Part shown: positions 62,542 through 64,000 of the stretch, piece by piece
Layout: each line of letters begins with the position of its first letter
How positions within the stretch are numbered: position 1 is the first letter of the stretch
From: Saccharopolyspora indica
GTDB lineage: Bacteria; Actinomycetota; Actinomycetes; Mycobacteriales; Pseudonocardiaceae
Direction of reading: 5' to 3'
Length of the DNA stretch: 64,000 bases
Assembly (NCBI RefSeq): GCF_027853965.1
Contig: NZ_JAQGLB010000027.1
Coordinates: 30,814-94,813, forward strand
Program-made: the position numbers and the translations under genes
The notes under the pieces: model-generated
What the model was told of the DNA's origin: nothing
Database searches by the model: none
Seen by the model: the letters and a program-made list of their open reading frames with translations, nothing else

Positions 62542-63207
62542 GTGCACGTGGTGATCATGGGCTGCGGCCGGGTCGGGTCGTCCCTGGCCGCCGCCCTGCA
62601 GCGGCTCGACCACACGGTGGCGGTGGTCGACAAGGACCCGCAGTCGTTCCACCGCCTGGGCAAGGACTTCCGAGGCAGGCAGATCACCGGGAACGGGTTC
62701 GACCGGGACATCCTGGTCGAAGCGGGCATCGAGCGGGCCGCGGCCTTCGCGGCGGTGTCCAACGGGGACAACTCCAACATCGTCTCGGCGCGGGTCGCCC
62801 GCGAGACCTTCGGCGTGGAGCACGTGGTCGCCCGGATCTACGACCCCAAGCGCGCCGAGGTCTACCAGCGGCTGGGCATCCCCACGGTGGCCACCGTCCC
62901 GTGGACCACCGACCGGTTCCTGCGGATGCTGCTGCCCGAGGGCGTGGCCACCGCGTGGCGGGAGCCCTCCGGCACCGTCGCGGTCCTGCAGCTGCCGCTG
63001 CACGAGGCGTGGGTGGGGCACCGGGTGTCCGAGGTGGAGTCCGCCGTCGGCGCGCGGGTCGCGTTCATCACCCGGTTCGGCAACGGCGTGCTGCCGGATT
63101 CCAAGACGGTCGTCCAGGCCGACGACACGGTCTACGTGGCGGCGCTGTCGGGCACCGTCACCGACGTCACGGCGGCTGCCCGCCGAACCCCCGAGGAGAG
63201 CGAGTGA
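62542..63207 (+). CDS. ceoB: TrkA family potassium uptake regulator, CeoB-like
   Basis: 221 residues. RCK_N domain with the NAD loop GCGRVGSSLAAAL and acidic VVDKDPQS; RCK_C follows (LPLHEAWVGHRVSEVE). These proteins gate potassium channels or transporters in the cytosol. GTG start nine bases after GAGGAG. The stop shares a base with the next start (TGATG), and the two RCK proteins probably form a heteromer. No membrane TrkH is in the window; the divergent APC permease is a candidate partner. Confidence 0.92.
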   Translation: MHVVIMGCGRVGSSLAAALQRLDHTVAVVDKDPQSFHRLGKDFRGRQITGNGFDRDILVEAGIERAAAFAAVSNGDNSNIVSARVARETFGVEHVVARIYDPKRAEVYQRLGIPTVATVPWTTDRFLRMLLPEGVATAWREPSGTVAVLQLPLHEAWVGHRVSEVESAVGARVAFITRFGNGVLPDSKTVVQADDTVYVAALSGTVTDVTAAARRTPEESE

Positions 63208-63872
63208 TGCGCATCGCGATCGCGGGCGCCGGCGCGGTCGGTCAGTCCATCGCCCGGGAGCTGCTCGAAGGCGACCACGAGGTCCTGCTGATCGAGCGCA
63301 GCGTCCAGAACTACCACCCGCGCAACATCCCCGGCGCCGAGTGGATGCTGGCCGACGCCTGCGAGCTGGCGTCGCTGGAGGAGGCCGGGCTGGAGTCGTG
63401 CGACGTGGTCATCGCGGCCACCGGCGACGACAAGGTGAATCTGGTGGTCTCGCTGCTGTCGAAGACCGAGTTCGCCGCGCGCCGGGTCGTCGCCCGCGTC
63501 AACGACCCGCTCAACGAGTGGCTGTTCACCGAGGCCTGGGGCGTCGACGTCGCGGTGTCCACGCCGCGGATGCTGGCCGCGATGGTCGAGGAAGCGGTCA
63601 ACGTCGGCGACCTGGTGCGGCTGATGACGCTGCGCCAGGGCCAGGCGAACCTGGTCGAGGTGACGCTGCCGGAGAGCACGCCGCTGGCCGGCAGGCGGGT
63701 CCGCGAGCTGAAGCTGCCCGCGGACGCGGCGCTGGTGACCATCCTGCGCGGCGGCCGGGTCATCGTGCCGCAGGCCGACGACCCGCTGGAGGTCGGCGAC
63801 GAGCTGCTCTTCGTGGCCACCGCGGACGTCGAGCAGCAGATCCGCGCCGTCATCCACGACCAGGCCACCTGA
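63207..63872 (+). CDS. ceoC: TrkA family potassium uptake regulator, CeoC-like
   Basis: 221 residues. NAD loop GAGAVGQSIARELL, acidic IERSVQ, ATGDDKVNLVVSLL and a C-terminal RCK_C domain (LPESTPLAGRRVRELKLP). Same fold as the preceding gene with about one-third similarity by eye, indicating an old duplication. Co-translated with ceoB. A family B composite palindrome begins 18 bases after the stop. Confidence 0.92.
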   Translation: MRIAIAGAGAVGQSIARELLEGDHEVLLIERSVQNYHPRNIPGAEWMLADACELASLEEAGLESCDVVIAATGDDKVNLVVSLLSKTEFAARRVVARVNDPLNEWLFTEAWGVDVAVSTPRMLAAMVEEAVNVGDLVRLMTLRQGQANLVEVTLPESTPLAGRRVRELKLPADAALVTILRGGRVIVPQADDPLEVGDELLFVATADVEQQIRAVIHDQAT

Positions 63873-63890
63873 CCGGTCCGGGGTCACCCC

Positions 63891-64000
63891 GCGATTTCAA
63901 TGGAAATCAGACGTCCGATTTCCATTGAAATCGCGTAGACCCCGACGCACCGTCGGCGTGTCGGGCGCCCGACACGCCGACGAGGTGTGCAATTTTCCAT
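63891..64000. repeat. Family B composite palindromic element, copy B2 (cut by window end)
   Basis: The first palindrome (63891-63934, one mismatch per arm) and the linker 63935-63950 match the reverse of 4439-4499 almost base for base. A perfect 32-bp GC palindrome follows (63951-63982, CGTCGGCGTGTCGGGC arms). The AT-rich end (ATTTTCCAT) looks like the beginning of the third palindrome, running past the window. Confidence 0.85.

Overview
The window is high-GC actinobacterial chromosome. GTG starts, 1-8 base overlaps between operon genes and proteins typical of Pseudonocardiaceae (Asp23/AmaP cluster, WXG100-like proteins, coproporphyrin-type heme genes) suggest a Saccharopolyspora-like organism. 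The genus is an inference; the phylum and order are much safer. No rRNA, tRNA, CRISPR array, phage or transposase gene was seen.

Layout. 1-4336: end of a methyltransferase, MFS exporter, amidase, SDR dehydrogenase. 4569-7942: glutarate/lysine catabolism module (glutaryl-CoA dehydrogenase, class III CoA-transferase, divergent GntR/FCD repressor with an evident operator). 8126-10677: TetR repressor divergent from a quinone-oxidoreductase-like MDR enzyme and an alpha/beta hydrolase with an Asp nucleophile. 10837-14697: 3-hydroxybutyryl-CoA dehydrogenase, secreted ricin-type lectin, ATPase, Bcp peroxiredoxin, TRIC-like channel. 14761-18329: sugar ABC importer; 18601-20223: membrane Ser/Thr kinase; 20227-23393: RHH regulator, DUF4097 protein and DrrAB-type ABC exporter; then a lactonase-fold propeller and ornithine aminotransferase.

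From 26129 to the end the gene order follows a backbone that, from memory, matches the M. tuberculosis Rv2670c-Rv2692 region: zapE, RibD-like reductase, lipoprotein hydrolase, msrB, hemQ-hemY-hemE, DUF3000 protein, RNase D, dxs, RNA methyltransferase, APC permease, ceoB-ceoC. Accessory blocks sit within it: an ECF sigma/anti-sigma/Asp23-AmaP envelope cluster (28196-32553), LigC-type ligase and PanE-like reductase, a tiny Cys-rich peptide gene (37338-37442), a LuxR-type regulator, a fadA-fadB beta-oxidation operon (47371-50708), a two-component system, and a type VII-secretion-like substrate cassette (55037-59053).

The most unusual content is intergenic. A roughly 167-bp structured repeat occurs three times with stems that covary between copies (5838-6003, 27180-27346 reversed, 29964-30133). 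Four other palindrome families (here A-D) sit just after stop codons, mostly between convergent genes, and probably act as bidirectional terminators; family B is a composite multi-hairpin element. The best undescribed coding candidate is the 34-residue peptide with a Gly-Gly followed by a core made only of Cys, Ser, Gly and Pro.
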